From: Drosophila pseudoobscura
Lineage: Eukaryota; Arthropoda; Insecta; Diptera; Drosophilidae
DNA: 64,000 bases
Direction of reading: 5' to 3'
Assembly: GCF_009870125.1 (NCBI RefSeq)
Contig: NC_046680.1
Span: forward strand, 19,487,501 to 19,551,500
A program made the translations under genes and the position numbers. The stretch's first letter is position 1, and each line of letters opens with the position of its first letter. Shown in pieces: positions 47,742-60,140 of this stretch. Below the pieces are notes generated by a model, which was not told the origin of the DNA, ran no database searches, and saw only the letters and a program-made list of their open reading frames with translations.

Positions 47742-48500
47742 TGCGATTCAGTGTGACCTATATCGATCAAATGTACGGCCCTCAGAAATATACCGAAACA
47801 TACCGTATCATTTAAAAAATATACCGTAAATATACTGATGAATTGAAATTCTTTTTACATATTCCTCGTTTTTTATCTTCCGTGGAATATAACTAATTAA
47901 ATATAGCCCTCAGCGCTGCCCACATAATTTTATCCAATTAATGCATCAATTTTCTACACAATTGTTTAGTTTTTAGTCCTTGCTTTTATTGTATTTTGGC
48001 TAAAACAAGGTTTAAACAAAATAGTTCAACAAAAAAAAAAAGATCGCTATGTTGCGTAGTATAGGCCTTTGTATACCCTATTTTAAAATATCGTTGAAAT
48101 ATTGAAAATAATATTAAATACTATTGAATAATATTAAAATATATTGAAAATATTGCCTGGGATGACAAACATATTCATAACTCTATAACATCCATTTTCC
48201 CCAGGGTATGTGTGCATGGAATGAGACTCATTGTTGTCAACCGGTTATGACGACTAATTCCTGGTTATTCTTTCTTCCGTCGAATATTCCCAGCTATATA
48301 GATCTCTCAATTTTGCCCAGATAATTTTATATGATTGCTTAATCAATTTTGATCAGGATTAATTACTTTTAAGTACTTGCATGTTTTTCGTTTTTACAAA
48401 AACATGGCTTCAACAAAAATGTTCAATAGTCGCATGTTGCTGGTTTTTGCGAACTCATTTCTTGTCAACCAGAGTGTGGTCATTTGGATACCCTATTTCG
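47742..48500. repeat. AT-rich repeat block, left copy (related to 51.9-53.2 kb)
   Basis: This block and 51,924-53,150 share, in order and orientation, the Motif 1 word, rows of AAATATACCG, TGCCCACATAATT followed by TTTTATCC/TATACGATTAATG and ATCAATTTTCTACA, CTTGCTTTTATTGTATTTT, TATGTTGCGT and TGTATACCCTATTTT. A second, shorter set of the same words follows at 48,260-48,500. They are diverged copies of one interspersed or duplicated sequence, and they lie on either side of the SLC35F5-like gene. Confidence 0.65.
47745..47830 (-). promoter_or_regulatory. Probable cyclophilin promoter (Motif 1, DRE-like, Motif 6)
   Basis: On the minus strand this holds GGTCACACTG (47,749-47,758; Ohler Motif 1, bound by M1BP), a TATCGATC DRE-like word at 47,761-47,768, and upstream Motif 6-like GGTATATTT/CGGTATGTTT words. 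This is the usual architecture of Drosophila housekeeping promoters. It points toward the cyclophilin gene but is separated from it by the hAT element. Confidence 0.5.
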
Positions 48501-49241
48501 TGAATATTATATAAAGATACTGTTTTCCAACCTGCTTTCAAACGTAATAGTAAAGACCTTGTATTAGATTGCATTTTTTTGGCCTATTCATGCCTTTGAT
48601 TAGAACCAAATGATACAAAATGCTCCTTCCAGGGACTAGGAGATCCAGTCCAAGCCAAGCGCCTAATGTTAATTTAGTGGAAATTGTATGTATGTATATG
48701 TTAACAAAATTCACACTATTTAACTGAATTATATTATGAATGTATGTATATTTATAATAGGCATAATTTCACATATTGTTTTTTGTTTTCTGTTTTTATA
48801 AGCTTACTGTAGACAAAGGTGTGTTTAAAGTTATTACGCTTTGGATCAGAGAAGTCAACAACTATACAGCCAAGCGCAGTGGGAATATCAATTGAATACA
48901 ATAAATTATAGATGGGTTTCAGCAAAACGTTCTGGACTATCACATAGAATAACACTAAAGGTAAGAGCTAAAGCTATTTACAGAGAATACACTTGTAGGA
49001 TAGTAATAAATAGTTGTACCTAAAATCGCAACATAATATCCAACTGAAAATGCACAAACGAGGGAAACACAATGGATAGTGAGATAGGAGAATACGTTGT
49101 GCATCATGTTGTCCCTATAGATTAAAGAACGATTCGAAACGAACTCGTGAACAGCCAAGTTTTAGATTGCATTATAATGAGCAACATTTCATGTGTTTTG
49201 AACAGCGATTTTTCCAAAAAAGCGTTCATTCACCGCCGCTT
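48501..49241. other. Intergenic, 3' flank of the SLC35F5-like gene
   Basis: AT-rich sequence; no gene or clear repeat seen. No canonical AATAAA is obvious close to the stop codon at 49,242. Confidence 0.45.
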
Positions 49242-50893
49242 TCAATCGCTGTTGCTAATCAGCGATTCCTGCTGCTCATCGTCATTGACTCTGCAAGAAG
49301 AAATCCAGTTTAGTTGGCTACTTTTGAGAAACTGATCGGAGGACTCACCTAACAATGCTCGGCTTATGGCAACGACAGAGTTTTCTATATACAATTTTGA
49401 ACAGTTTCGTAAGTGGATCAGCATCATCGTTACGCATCAGCAGCGCAACAAGTGTCAGGGCCAGAAATATGGGTATCGAACCGATATAGAACATGTGAGA
49501 ATACGGCTTATGCTTCAGCAGAACATCAAATACAATGGCCAAGGGAATCTGCAACGACATGGCCAATGTGCCAATCAGCGAGGAGGTGAGAAAGCAGCCC
49601 CAAAGCCATAATGCCTCCGCGAGCACGGTTCCTATTAGTCCGTTCAGAAACAGCAGCGCGAATTGCCCCTGATCAGGCACTTCAAATGTTTCGATCTTGG
49701 TGAAATGCAAAATGAAGAAAATCGGCCACAAAAGCATGAGATTCCAGAGGCCAACGAACCCTATAAGAAAGATACCAGTTAAGCAGGAGATAACAGAGTT
49801 CATTTGGATGCCGTGGCTTACCGAAAAACAAAGGTATATCGACCTTTTCCTCAGTATCACTTTTTCGCTTGACAAACACCAGGTACGACGCGTAAAAGAA
49901 GGCGCTGAACAGGGCCAAGAGGACACCCCTTGTCATCTTTGTGTCGTGCAGATCGTTCATTGTTATGGCCACAACTCCTGCAATATTCATGCCGACAGCA
50001 ATCAGCTTGGTGATGGTCAACTTGTCACCTGTTGCCGAGGGGAAAACGGCCGCCATGCAGATGATAAAGAATGACGACGTAGAGCTGACAAGTGTTATCA
50101 TGGCAGTCTCATCCATTTCCAGGGCCAGCTGAAAGAAGTAGTTTGCCACAAACCAAAGCAGACAGAAAAGCAAGGCCGTCTTGGCTGTCTTGTGATGGGT
50201 CTTCTGCCGCCTGATGCGCAAGCTGGCCGCATAGGATAGACGTGCCAACAATGCATCGGTGGCCTCATGGGCGGACATTTCCCGGACCTCTGCCATCTTG
50301 CTAAAGCGAACACTGCGCACGCTGGAATCGTCGCTCTCAGTGCCAGACAAGGTGTTACCGCTGCCATTGACTGTTGAGGCCAGGTGTGCGGATCTGATCG
50401 GCACATAGGTAGGATCTCCCTGCGGAAGGCGACAGATTTATTTATATTTTTTTTTTATAAGTTTAGCTTGTATTAGGCCCACCAAAACAGCCTGATTGGA
50501 GTAGTAGTTCTCATCATCGACATTCTGCTCCATCATCTGTAGGAAACAGAATTTAGTAGAGAAATAAACAAATTAATATGACTATTTACTGCATAAGTTC
50601 CATTTTGGCGCTCGCACGACTCTTTCCATGGCGCCAAAATTCCTATAACAAGCAGGTAGATACTGAACATTGACGTTTTGAAATATGTGCAGAAGAAGGG
50701 CTTGTCGAACTTGGCCTCATTGTACAGAAACTGCGAAATAAAAAAATTAGAATCAATTAGGTTTCTCTGTCCATTTATCTGTAGATCTGTCCGGGTGAGG
50801 TACCTTGGTGAGCTCACTGGAGGAAACCCATACGACATCGACTAGTATCAGTATTGCTATGCCCAGTATAAGCTTCTGTGTGCGTCCCAGCAT
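49242..50893 (-). CDS. CG8195: SLC35F5-like multi-pass transporter (EamA/DMT superfamily)
   Basis: The six exons are 50,893-50,804, 50,730-50,590, 50,536-50,483, 50,419-49,822, 49,760-49,349 and 49,290-49,242, giving 447 residues. All borders are GT..AG and in phase; the exon 3 donor GTGGGC is weak. The protein starts with a hydrophobic LILGIAILILVDVVWV helix, has an FLYNEAKFDKPFFCTYFKTS loop, a hydrophilic Ser/Asp-rich cytoplasmic stretch (about 96-130), and then about eight more helices in the EamA pattern (LLFCLLWFVANYFFQLALEM; SSFFIICMAAVFPSATGDKL). The C-terminal tail carries basic clusters and ends NDDEQQESLISNSD. The family includes putative nucleotide-sugar-type transporters; the SLC35F5 substrate is not settled. 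An upstream in-frame extension exists, but the ATG at 50,893 starts helix 1 neatly. Confidence 0.9.
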
Positions 50894-51923
50894 GATTTCT
50901 ATATATGAATTATCTTTTCGAGGGCTTTGCAAACGAATGTTGCTGTTTGTCGGCTTATATTTCTTCTCCAATTGGTTATCTAAATGCAAATAACTATTTA
51001 CGCTTGTGCCGCCAGCTTTTCAGTATCATTTTGCGACGCTTTCTGGCTGCTGTTATCCTCGTTTCAAAATTATCAAATGTGGTTCGCTCCAGGCGTCTCT
51101 ATATTTAGGCTTCAATGTAGATAGGCGATGCGGTCATTGCAGCTGAAATGGAAATGGGCGGGAGGTTAATGGCAGGCTCAAAGGAATTGCATTTATTGAT
51201 TTTGTCCGCGCTGGTGGGTGTGGCTGTTCGAGGCGTGAATTAAATGGTAACACATTTGAGCAATCAATCAACGCAAAGGAGGAGCAATTCGATTAACAGG
51301 CCAATCACTCAATTAGCGTAATTATAATGCCGAGCTAATTGGTTTGTTATTCAAATAATTAGGTATGATATAAATAAATTGGGATAGATCAGTCATGAAT
51401 CGAGTAGAGATTTTGTTGTAGTACTCGAAGTCAGATCTCAATTGGCTTCAATTGTTTTGGCAGTAAATTATATAGTATGGTAACAGAGGGGGCGGCAACG
51501 GAATGGACCCCCCTGGCTGATAACAATATCACACACACGAAAAAACAAAATCAATAAATGGTCGAAGCGAACATCTTCGATATGGCAGAACAGCAACGCA
51601 ACAAGTTTTTTCCATTGTTCGTTCAATTGATATTATATATAACTTGTCACCCAGTTTCAGATGTGGTTACGCTTGGTTAATTTATGCAGTTGCAGTTCTT
51701 TCCATTTACCATCTATTCAGTTGGGCTTTGTCAGTTAAACCTTGCTGTTTTTTTTGCCTGCTACTGCTACGGCGATTGCATTGATTGTTTATGTCCAAAT
51801 CTGGTTGTTTGGCTCACTTGTTTGGCGGCTTTGTTAGTATTCTAAATTTTTTATTTTTTTTTTTTTATCTGCTTTCGTTTTGTTTTCCTTTTCGCGATTT
51901 GTTTTTGTCTCAACAACAATATA
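50894..51923. other. Probable 5' leader or leader intron of the SLC35F5-like gene
   Basis: No coding sequence is seen. The minus strand just downstream of the Motif 1 promoter is A-rich (ACAAAAACAAATCGCGAAAA), like a Drosophila 5' UTR. Confidence 0.4.
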
Positions 51924-52035
51924 CAGTGTGACCGCGGACCTATTGATCAAATATACGGTCTGACTGTCAGAAATATACCAAAATATACCGTCTCATTCAA
52001 AAAATATACCGTAAATATACTGACGAACTCAAGTT
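51924..52035 (-). promoter_or_regulatory. Probable SLC35F5-like gene promoter (Motif 1 and Motif 6)
   Basis: CGGTCACACTG on the minus strand (51,924-51,934) fits the Motif 1 consensus YGGTCACACTR exactly. Upstream, TTTGGTATATTT at about 51,970 fits Motif 6 (KTYRGTATWTTT), with more GGTATATTT words up to 52,020. A leader-like A-rich stretch follows. The start codon is 1.03 kb downstream, so a long leader or a leader intron is implied. Confidence 0.5.
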
Positions 52036-53150
52036 ATATTATTCATATTCCCCATTTTCTTTGTTCCGACGAATATTACCAGCTATATTGAACATTTAGC
52101 CATGCCCACATAATTATATCCGATTAATTAAACTATTCTCAACTTGACTGGCTTATTTAAAACACTTGCTTTTATTGCATTTTGCGTAAAAAGAGGTTTT
52201 AGTGAAATAAGTCAAACAAAAAACAAGTAGCGAAATAGGTCAATCAAAACAAACGAAAAAGGAAATTCGTTCATATTGCTCAATTTTGATATTCCATTGA
52301 ATAATGCTGACTAACTAAATCTCTCAGCAATGCCCACATAATTGTATACGATTAATGAATCAATTTTCTACAAGATTGGATAGTTTTTAATCCTTGCTTT
52401 TATTGTATTTATTGTAAAAAAAGGTTTGAACGAAAAAGTCCAACAAAAAAAGAGTCACTATGTTGCGTGTAGGCCCTTGTATACCCTATTTTCTTAATTT
52501 TATATGAAGATGAAACGTGATTTATAAAGACCTCTTCTCAAATTGATATCCTTTAGACATATTCATGTGTATTATTTGTATCTTGTGTATATTTATGTCG
52601 ATCCTGATACCTACTGAGCCTTGGAAGACAAACGTATTCACAATTCTATATCATCCATTTCCCCCAGGGTATGTGTGCATGGAATTAGCAACATTTGTGT
52701 ATGGAATTAGACTTAAAAAAAAACGACCAATTCCTCATATTCTTTGTTCCGCTGAATAATACTATCTATATGGAACATTTAGCCATGCCCACTCAATTTT
52801 ATACGATTGATGAATCAATTCTATACATGATTGGTCTATTCAAAATGCTTGCATTTATTGGATTTTTATATAAAATTGAAAATGAAATTAATAGATTGAT
52901 TAAATTGACAAAAATACCATTTAGCACTAAAAAACACCACAGTTTTTACAGTATGACCCTCAGAACAGCACCGAAATACAAAATATACCGAGTGGTGCGC
53001 GCTTTTTTGAATGTGAGCGACAGGGATTTAAATGTTGTCAACCGGGCCTTTATCTATGCCCACAAAATTTTATACGATTAATGAATAAATTTTCTACAAG
53101 ATTAATTAATTTTGACTGAAAGAAGGTTTAAACAAAAAAGTTTAACCCAA
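52036..53150. repeat. AT-rich repeat block, right copies (related to 47.7-48.5 kb)
   Basis: At least three diverged copies of the words described for the left block follow one another here (about 52,040-52,240, 52,290-52,500 and 52,740-53,150). One segment at 52,640-52,740 (CCCCCAGGGTATGTGTGCAT) also matches 48,195-48,215 on the left side. The short ORFs inside are not coding. Confidence 0.6.
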
Positions 53151-55595
53151 AAACAACTTAAATGAGTATGATCTGTATGTGAAATAAGCTCACTATATTT
53201 AAAAATCAAAAGAAAAAAATGTATGTAAAAAATTCAGGGTAAATTCGGTTATATTTACAGGCAAAACGGTATCCAGATGAGCTTTTTTGTTCAAGTATCG
53301 TATTTTACAAAACTACCGAAAAATACCACATTCAATTTTCGATACGTTTTGGCGCTCTTTTTAAATGTATATTGGGTTTGGAAAAACCATATCATTAGAT
53401 TGTTCAATCGGATTCTATGTGTTTCTCTTTCGTCAATCAACTGTTCTGTTCTAGCACTTTTATTGGCTACTTAATTTATGCAAATAATGTTGACAAATTA
53501 CTTCTCTACGCGTGCAATTTACAGTGAAATTATGCTGTCACGCCTGGAGGACACGTTCCGTGACACCAGCACGCACACACAGCACTGTTGGGTTGGCTGT
53601 AAATGATATTCAAATACACAGTTGATACTCGAGATTTACTCCAGAGACAAAGACATCGCCTTCGGCGGGACACATACAGGCCGACAGATAACCGCATAGG
53701 CCTGTCTTTTCCCAGACAGGACGGACACACAAACATCCCACCGCATACTTAGGGCTCAGTTTCACTTTCATCACTTCAAACCCGATTAAGCACCTCATTT
53801 TATGTGTTATTTATCTACTGATTGGATGATGATAAAACGCCCGGCAGACACTCGCAGTGGAGCCCAAGCGCAGACCTCCCTGCCGCCCAGATGGGTAATA
53901 CTAGAACCTGGCCAGGAGTGTGCGGGTGCTGGTTGTGTATTGCCTTTGTTATTTTCCACTCGGCGTCTTCGTTTTCGTCTATTAAAAGACAACAAAAATA
54001 AGCGTCTAAATGCCACATAAAACAATACAAAGAATAATAGGCTACAATTTTTCACCCTCGGCCCCACAGCACAGCCCGCTACCACTCCCGGACCACACCC
54101 ACAGCCCTCATCCTCTGCCTCTGCCGCATACCCTCCTCCTCAGTCAGTCAGGCAGCCACTCAGTCGGCGACACCTGTCAAGCTCCTGTCCTCTACCCCCA
54201 TGTCCTGAATGTGTATGTGCGTAGGCATAAAATAAATAAATAAAAAATTGACTACCAGACAAGGAGGGAAGTGAAATGCAGACTGGAGAACGGAGGACGG
54301 AGGCCGGAGGAGTGCTAACAGGGACACAGTGGGTGCCCTGGCCCTAGCTCTATATCACCACACCCGGACTAAGACCAAGACCTCGACCGAGACCGAGGAA
54401 ATAATATTATGTCGACCCATTGAGACGAGCATGATGTAATTTTCTTTTCCGTTAAGTTTCATTCGCTTTCTCTGCTGCTGGGGAAAAAATGAAAGTGGTT
54501 TTCCCTTATTGACAATGTGTGGAGGAGGCTTGTGCCAAGTGCTCTCCCTCTCGTGCCACAAATTTTGGCTGGGCTGGAGCCCGATGGTAGAGTAGGTGAT
54601 GCAGGGTAGCCGAAGGTAATTTGCAATTGTAAATTGTATGCGACAGCAGTTCGATGAGTGCGTTCTAAATGTATGTACATGCTCGTACATGCAGCTTGCC
54701 ATAATTCGCGGATGGATTCAATTATACTGTCATATTACATAAGCCGATTACAGCGATGATAACAAAGCATTAAACTCATTAGGCGGCCACTCAAAAAAAT
54801 GTCAAACGGTGATATCGACGGGGGAAGGAAACGAGTGCGATTAAGAGTGCGGAAGAGAAAGCCACTGTCTGGGTACGGGGTCTGGGTACAACAGGAATAT
54901 ACAGCGCTAATAAAAGCTAGGTGCCGATACTTGATATACCCTTTCAGATAGATCTTTTTTTTCTCAGCCATTTCATATGCGGAGATACTAAATCACATAG
55001 ATCATGGTAGAATCTGATATAAATTACATTTAAAAAAAAGAATAAATACTTTTTTCATCGTACTCTATCAAATTTGACTTAGTTACGTGGATGGGATATC
55101 ATTAAAATAATCTTAATTATTTAGTTTTATTAAATTCACTTCAATGACAAATAAAATGTTTTACAATAGATATAGATATTTAATATGTATTATATTCAAC
55201 ATTTAAAAAAGAAAGATTTCTATGGAAACTGTACGATGTATGGCATTTATGGAATTGGATATGGATATTTATTAGGAGTCTAGAGAATCCATGGTGTATA
55301 AAATGATTCCATCTCTGCGTTGTAAGTGTCTAGGACAGCACATAATACCCTCTCAAAGAGTACCCAAATGAAAAGCAAGCAAAGAATAGCGGAAAAGTCG
55401 GAACAGAGAAATGTGCTCCACACCCCCCGCAGCGACAGCAATAGCAGCGGGGGCGGCGGAAGGGGGGCAAAAAAAAGAGAAAGACAATAAAGGCAAATAG
55501 AACATAAATTGAAGCAAGCCGCGCCAAATATCAACAAAGCTTGGACAGTGGGTGGGAAAAATACAGAAAAACAGAGAGAAAGGACGGGTGAGAGC

Positions 55596-55614
55596 GAGAG
55601 AGAGAGAGAGAGAG
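55596..55614. repeat. (GA)n microsatellite
   Basis: Nine to ten perfect GA units. Confidence 0.9.
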
Positions 55615-56103
55615 CGACAATAAAAAAGAGAACGGTCGCAAAAAAAAAAACGCTATCGCATATCAAGAAAAATCACAACGAATGACCGCCAAAAAAAAGA
55701 AAAACCGAATTAAATGTCCCCAGCGGACACACAAAGGAGAGAAGGATGGTGGGATGGTGGGGACAGGGTAGGGAGGGGATGTGCGGAGCACAGCAGAGAA
55801 TAAAAGAATGGGAAGCAGAGACAGGGTGGTTTACTGGGGGCTTACGGGGGTGTCTCAGGGCTGGAATGAAAAATGATTGACTTTTATGGTGTAGCGCATA
55901 TTCGGTCTTTAACATAATATTTGTCATAAAATTAAGGGGAGCCCCAAGAAGAGAGAGAGAGAGAGACAGGAGCTCTGACATTGTCGTAAAAAATTTGCCA
56001 AATGTTGATGCCGGCAGGAAAGAGCTTCCTTTTGCCGAGCGCAGAAAAGTTCATGCAGTTCACGAAATTTCGCACACGTACGCAGGACACCCATCCGTGC
56101 AGT

Positions 56104-56117
56104 CCCCCCCCCCCCCC
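56104..56117. repeat. Poly-C run
   Basis: Fourteen consecutive C bases. Confidence 0.9.
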
Positions 56118-58035
56118 AGTACACGGACACACACACACTAACAATACAGCGTACACATATGCGCACATTTCCGGTTAAAATAATAATGCCTCGTATTGAA
56201 GGGGAAGGGGAAGGGCGACGGGTAGGAAGGACGGTAGCTACCAACAAAAGCAATAATTATGGCAAACGAGTTTGCCTCGTCTTACGCCTTTTGTCGCCCA
56301 TTTTCCTGCTTTGACATAAGCCTTAACCTACAAAGATGTCCTCCTACCCATACACACATAACCATTCACGCACCCCCCAAACACACACACGCACACACAC
56401 ACAGTAACGCTCACGCACAGAGCTTGTGCTGTCATGTACAAGCAACAAAAGCAATCGAAGCTACTACCCATTCTCGAGCTCCTCCTGTTCCTGCTGCTCC
56501 TCTGGCACTGCTGACTATTGTTGGCCAAGCCAACAGCTACTAATTCCCCGCTCTCCTCTCTGTCTCTGTCACAATCTCCCTCTTCTCTCACTCTCCCTGT
56601 GGGCCAGTCTCTATATCTCTTTCGTTTTGTGTGCAGGAAATTTCGTTTTATGCGCGAGACAAATCGCACCTTATTATGTGAGACGCTCATGTATGGGTGC
56701 GTGGGTGTTTGGGGCGTGTGCAGACATTCAATGCTTGGTCTGTGTGCTTGCTGTGTGTGGAAATGTACGAGTGTGTGTGCATTTCGACTTTGCGACGGGC
56801 CATTATCCACACTCATGCACCCACGCTATATCTATGGCTTTATCGCCCAACAACAGAAACACACACACACGCACTCAAAGGAATTTACATTTTATGTGCT
56901 GCATATACATACATACAAGTATGTTTGTGTGTATGCGTTTGGCCAGTGCTACAATGCTACACGCTACACAGCAAAAGCGTTGCATAGTTTTCACATAAAT
57001 GAATTGATGCAAAAGTTAAGTGAAATATTTCCACGAATTTTCATTCGTAAACATCAAGCAATGAATCAGTTTTGTTCTAGTGTAACCTATCAGCAGGCCC
57101 TACCATTTCCGGTTGGCGTTTATGGCACGAATTTAACGGTATCTTCAGTGCCCACAGACGATTATCAGACGGCCAACCCCCAACCCCCAGCCCCTAGTCC
57201 CTTTGTGGGTCACCCAAAAGCGTCGCTGCCGCACAAAACAGAGCCAAAGTCGAAACGCGTCTGAGTCAGAGTTGAAATCGGAGCCGGAGCCTTCAACGTC
57301 TCTGCCGTAGTCATCGTCATCATCGATAAACATCGGGCATTAGTTTAGTTTCCCTTTTGCCTTCCAGCGATTCCAGGAAGGCAGCGGACACCACGCCCGC
57401 TTCAAAACGAACAGCAGTACACGTTGAAGAGAAGGAACCAAGCGGAACTCCAACAAAATCGGAGCTCTATTTTGTTGTATTTTTTGGCGGCATTGTTTGC
57501 TTTTGCTTTTTGGGAGCTCTCTGTGCATACGCTTGCCGCGTGACTTTCCCGAGGGAGTGCGAGACGTCGTGCCTGTCCTGCCTTGTCTCCCTGTATAGTA
57601 CATTGTTGGGTCGCTTTGTGCCTGCGCGAAATTTCATTCACAAAACTCGTCTTTGCCTTTGCCCCTTGCTCGCGTCCCTGGTCTATGCCTCTGCTTCTGG
57701 CTCTGCCTTTGGCTTCTTCGTGGTGCGTGTACCAAAAGAGTAGAATAACCTGGTCGCAAGGACTGAGGACTGAGGACTGGGCATTCACAACTGCGCAAAA
57801 TCCTAGCTGCTTCCTTTCGTTACCCAGTTTCGCTTCGCTTCGTTTCGACTCGTTTCGTTTGGTCATGCAGGCGGCGGCGGCGGTGGCGGCGTCCTTGTAA
57901 CGGTTATCTGAAAAGCTGTGCAAAGTCTGCGGCGCTACCTTGGCTCCAATGCTCCAGATGAAACTGAAGCCGCAGCCGACCGAAATTGAAGCGGATGCTG
58001 CCATGCGATGCGAGCCGATGTGATGCCCAACTTAC

Positions 58036-58146
58036 AAGACTGTCAGATGGCGTGACGATAATGTCGAATGCGCCGCCTGCCCAACGATACTGCTCTTTGG
58101 AGGTGGTCTGCTCCAAGCAGGCTCCCCCGCATGGCCCCCACACGTA
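58036..58146 (-). CDS. Possible orphan coding exon
   Basis: A 111-base open stretch (37 codons) lies between a pyrimidine-rich acceptor (CTTCTTACTTCCAG) and a perfect donor (GTAAGT). It translates to a plausible globular segment (VWGPCGGACLEQTTSK, then RWAGGAFDIIVTPSDSL). No partner exon, start codon or family is recognised nearby. The plus strand of the same piece is also open and has its own weak splice-like borders, so the strand is not certain. DRE-like ATCGATA words lie 50-90 bases upstream on the minus strand. Confidence 0.25.
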
Positions 58147-59934
58147 CTGGAAGTAAGAAGGATTGAGGCGCCTCTTAAGTAGAATGTGATATCAGGGGAT
58201 CGATATGGCCAATGTTTCTGGTATCGATTAAAATCGATAATTTATCTAAGCTTGAGCGATAGAAAGTTAAGGGTATTCCCGACAACAACTAACTTTCTTC
58301 TCCCAGTAGTTGTTGTAAGCATTTTTTTCTTATTTGTGCAGGAATTTGGGTTTTGTTTTCCACTCTTTCGCACTCTGTCTCTCTCGATTGTTTCCTCTTC
58401 TAGACATACACACACACACAGACACATACACAAGGCCCTCGAGGGTTCTGAGCCGCAAGCTTTCTTTCTTATCAATTTCAGCGAGCACACCGACACACAC
58501 AGCTGGCCAGAGCCACAGTGTGCGTGTGCCAGTGTGTCTGTGTATGTGTGGGTGGGTTGTGAGCCCGCATAAGTTGACGACACATTCATATCCACGCCAC
58601 AACAACAACAACAACAAGAACAAACTCAAGCACAAGCCCAAGCCAGCAACGGCAGTGGCCGTCCCCTTGCCGGCCAGGGCAACGGCAACGGCAGCGGCAA
58701 CCTCTTCAGCATATCTTAGCACTTTCACTCTCTCGCTCGCCTTGTTGCTGGTACTGCTGGTGGTGCTTCTGGGTGGGTCCTTGTTGTCCTTGCTGATTGC
58801 ATGTGTCACAGTTATTGATTGGAATGCGCATAAATTGAGGCAGACTGCTCTCCCAGCCAAATGATGTGGGATTTTCCCTAGTTTCCCCTAATTCCCTTTT
58901 TCCGCTTTGCCGTTCTCCGAGTTTTTGTTGTGCTCTTCCACTTCTCCCCCGATCGGATGGGGTGTGGCTAATGCTGGCACGAAGCCGGACCTCCCTCTGA
59001 TTTGTAGTCGCGGCTACTTAAGTTAATTACCAAAAAAAAAAGGCCAACTTAATAATTCAAGTGGCAGAGGCATCAACTGTCCAACCCTTGCCTCCACCTC
59101 CACCTCCGCTCCGCCTATCCAACACTATTGAGTGAGTGGCTGCTGCCAGAGCTGTGGATGCTGCTGCTTCTGCTGCTGTCGAGTGTCTGCTCGAAGGTCG
59201 GCCTGGCCTTGGCTTGCCCCAGTTGCCGCATTTGAACAGTCAACGAGCCAGCGCGAGTCATCCGCGTGGGTAGTGTCATATTGGATTACTTCTAATTGGC
59301 ACAACAGTTTAAATAGCGAGTGCCAGTGCCCGTGTCCGTGCCAGCACCATAGATGGTGCCTCATGATGCTCCACTTTCCCAATGCGATGCGATCTCCTGG
59401 GCCACCTGCCCAGGACCAATGGGTAATTACGATCCCATCCACTGGCCGACTTTCCCGTCAGCTGCCAGACCAAACTAAAACATGCTGAGTGGGATTAAAC
59501 GACATTATAGGGTATTACACATTTAGGCCAAGTGAGACAACGACAAAACGCCGTAACGAAATGCCACAGAAAATACAACAAAATGGAAAGGGAAAAAAGC
59601 GAAAAACCAAAAGCAAAAGTTTGAGTAAAGGTAAAAGCAAAAGCAAAAGAAACCGAAACCAAGGCAAAAGCGAGGATGGGATGGGACGGGATGGGACCGG
59701 AGCACAGGCCGCAGGCGAGTGGAGTGGAACGGGTGGCTCCTGAGCGAGTTTTAGACTCCCTCTTTTTGGGTGCCTCTCTCTTTGGGGCAGTGTGATTAAG
59801 TGTCCTGCATCAAGTAATTTTTCTTACTTCAACTCGAACTGGCGTCCGAATAGAGTTCGAAGGCGCTGCTGTTAGGGCACTGTTAGCCAACATCCTGTAC
59901 AGCGCAGCCTGGAAGTTCGAAACAGCCGGAAAAA
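58147..59934. other. Upstream flank of the right-hand gene, no gene seen
   Basis: Includes ATCGAT words (58,198-58,240) and low-complexity ORFs on both strands (58,330-58,864), none supported. Confidence 0.45.
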
Positions 59935-60140
59935 GAGCGCGAGAGCGAGAGAGCGCGCTAGCAGAAGAGAGAGTCGACACGACGCTGTCTGTCCGGCTCT
60001 CTCTTGTCAGCTGCTGCTGATTTCGCGGCCACCCACTCGTGCTCGTCCGCTCGCTCGTGGAGCTTTCGGGTTCGGTTCGCGGTTCGCGGCTCGCTCGGTA
60101 TTCCAGTTAAACGCCATCTGCAATTGTGGCACAGTCAGTG
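59935..60140 (+). promoter_or_regulatory. Candidate promoter of the right-edge gene
   Basis: A GC-rich patch has a cluster of GAGAG words (59,936-60,003, possible GAGA-factor sites) and a TCAGTG initiator at 60,135-60,140. The sequence that follows (AAAGAAAAGAAAAATCAAAT and related) looks like a Drosophila leader. A near-DPE (GGATT) lies one base out of register downstream. The start site is not proven. Confidence 0.3.

Larger units (their letters stand above)
53151..58035. other. Intergenic, low-complexity, no supported gene
   Basis: Contains long chance ORFs in CA/GT/CT-rich sequence (for example a 248-codon frame at 56,518-57,264), several microsatellites, and a GC-rich patch at 57.4-58.0 kb. 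I see no domain, promoter-gene arrangement or splice chain. Confidence 0.5.

Noticed and set aside
56518-57264. Plus-strand 248-codon ORF
   Set aside because: Built from CT/CA/GT low-complexity sequence. The composition changes along the frame and no domain is visible.
57402-58004. Minus-strand 200-codon ORF
   Set aside because: No domain, a run-on through repeat-like CGTTTCG words, and no promoter or splice arrangement.
58330-58864. Overlapping 176-codon ORFs on both strands
   Set aside because: CAA/CAG and CA repeats keep stops out on both strands; neither has a family signature.
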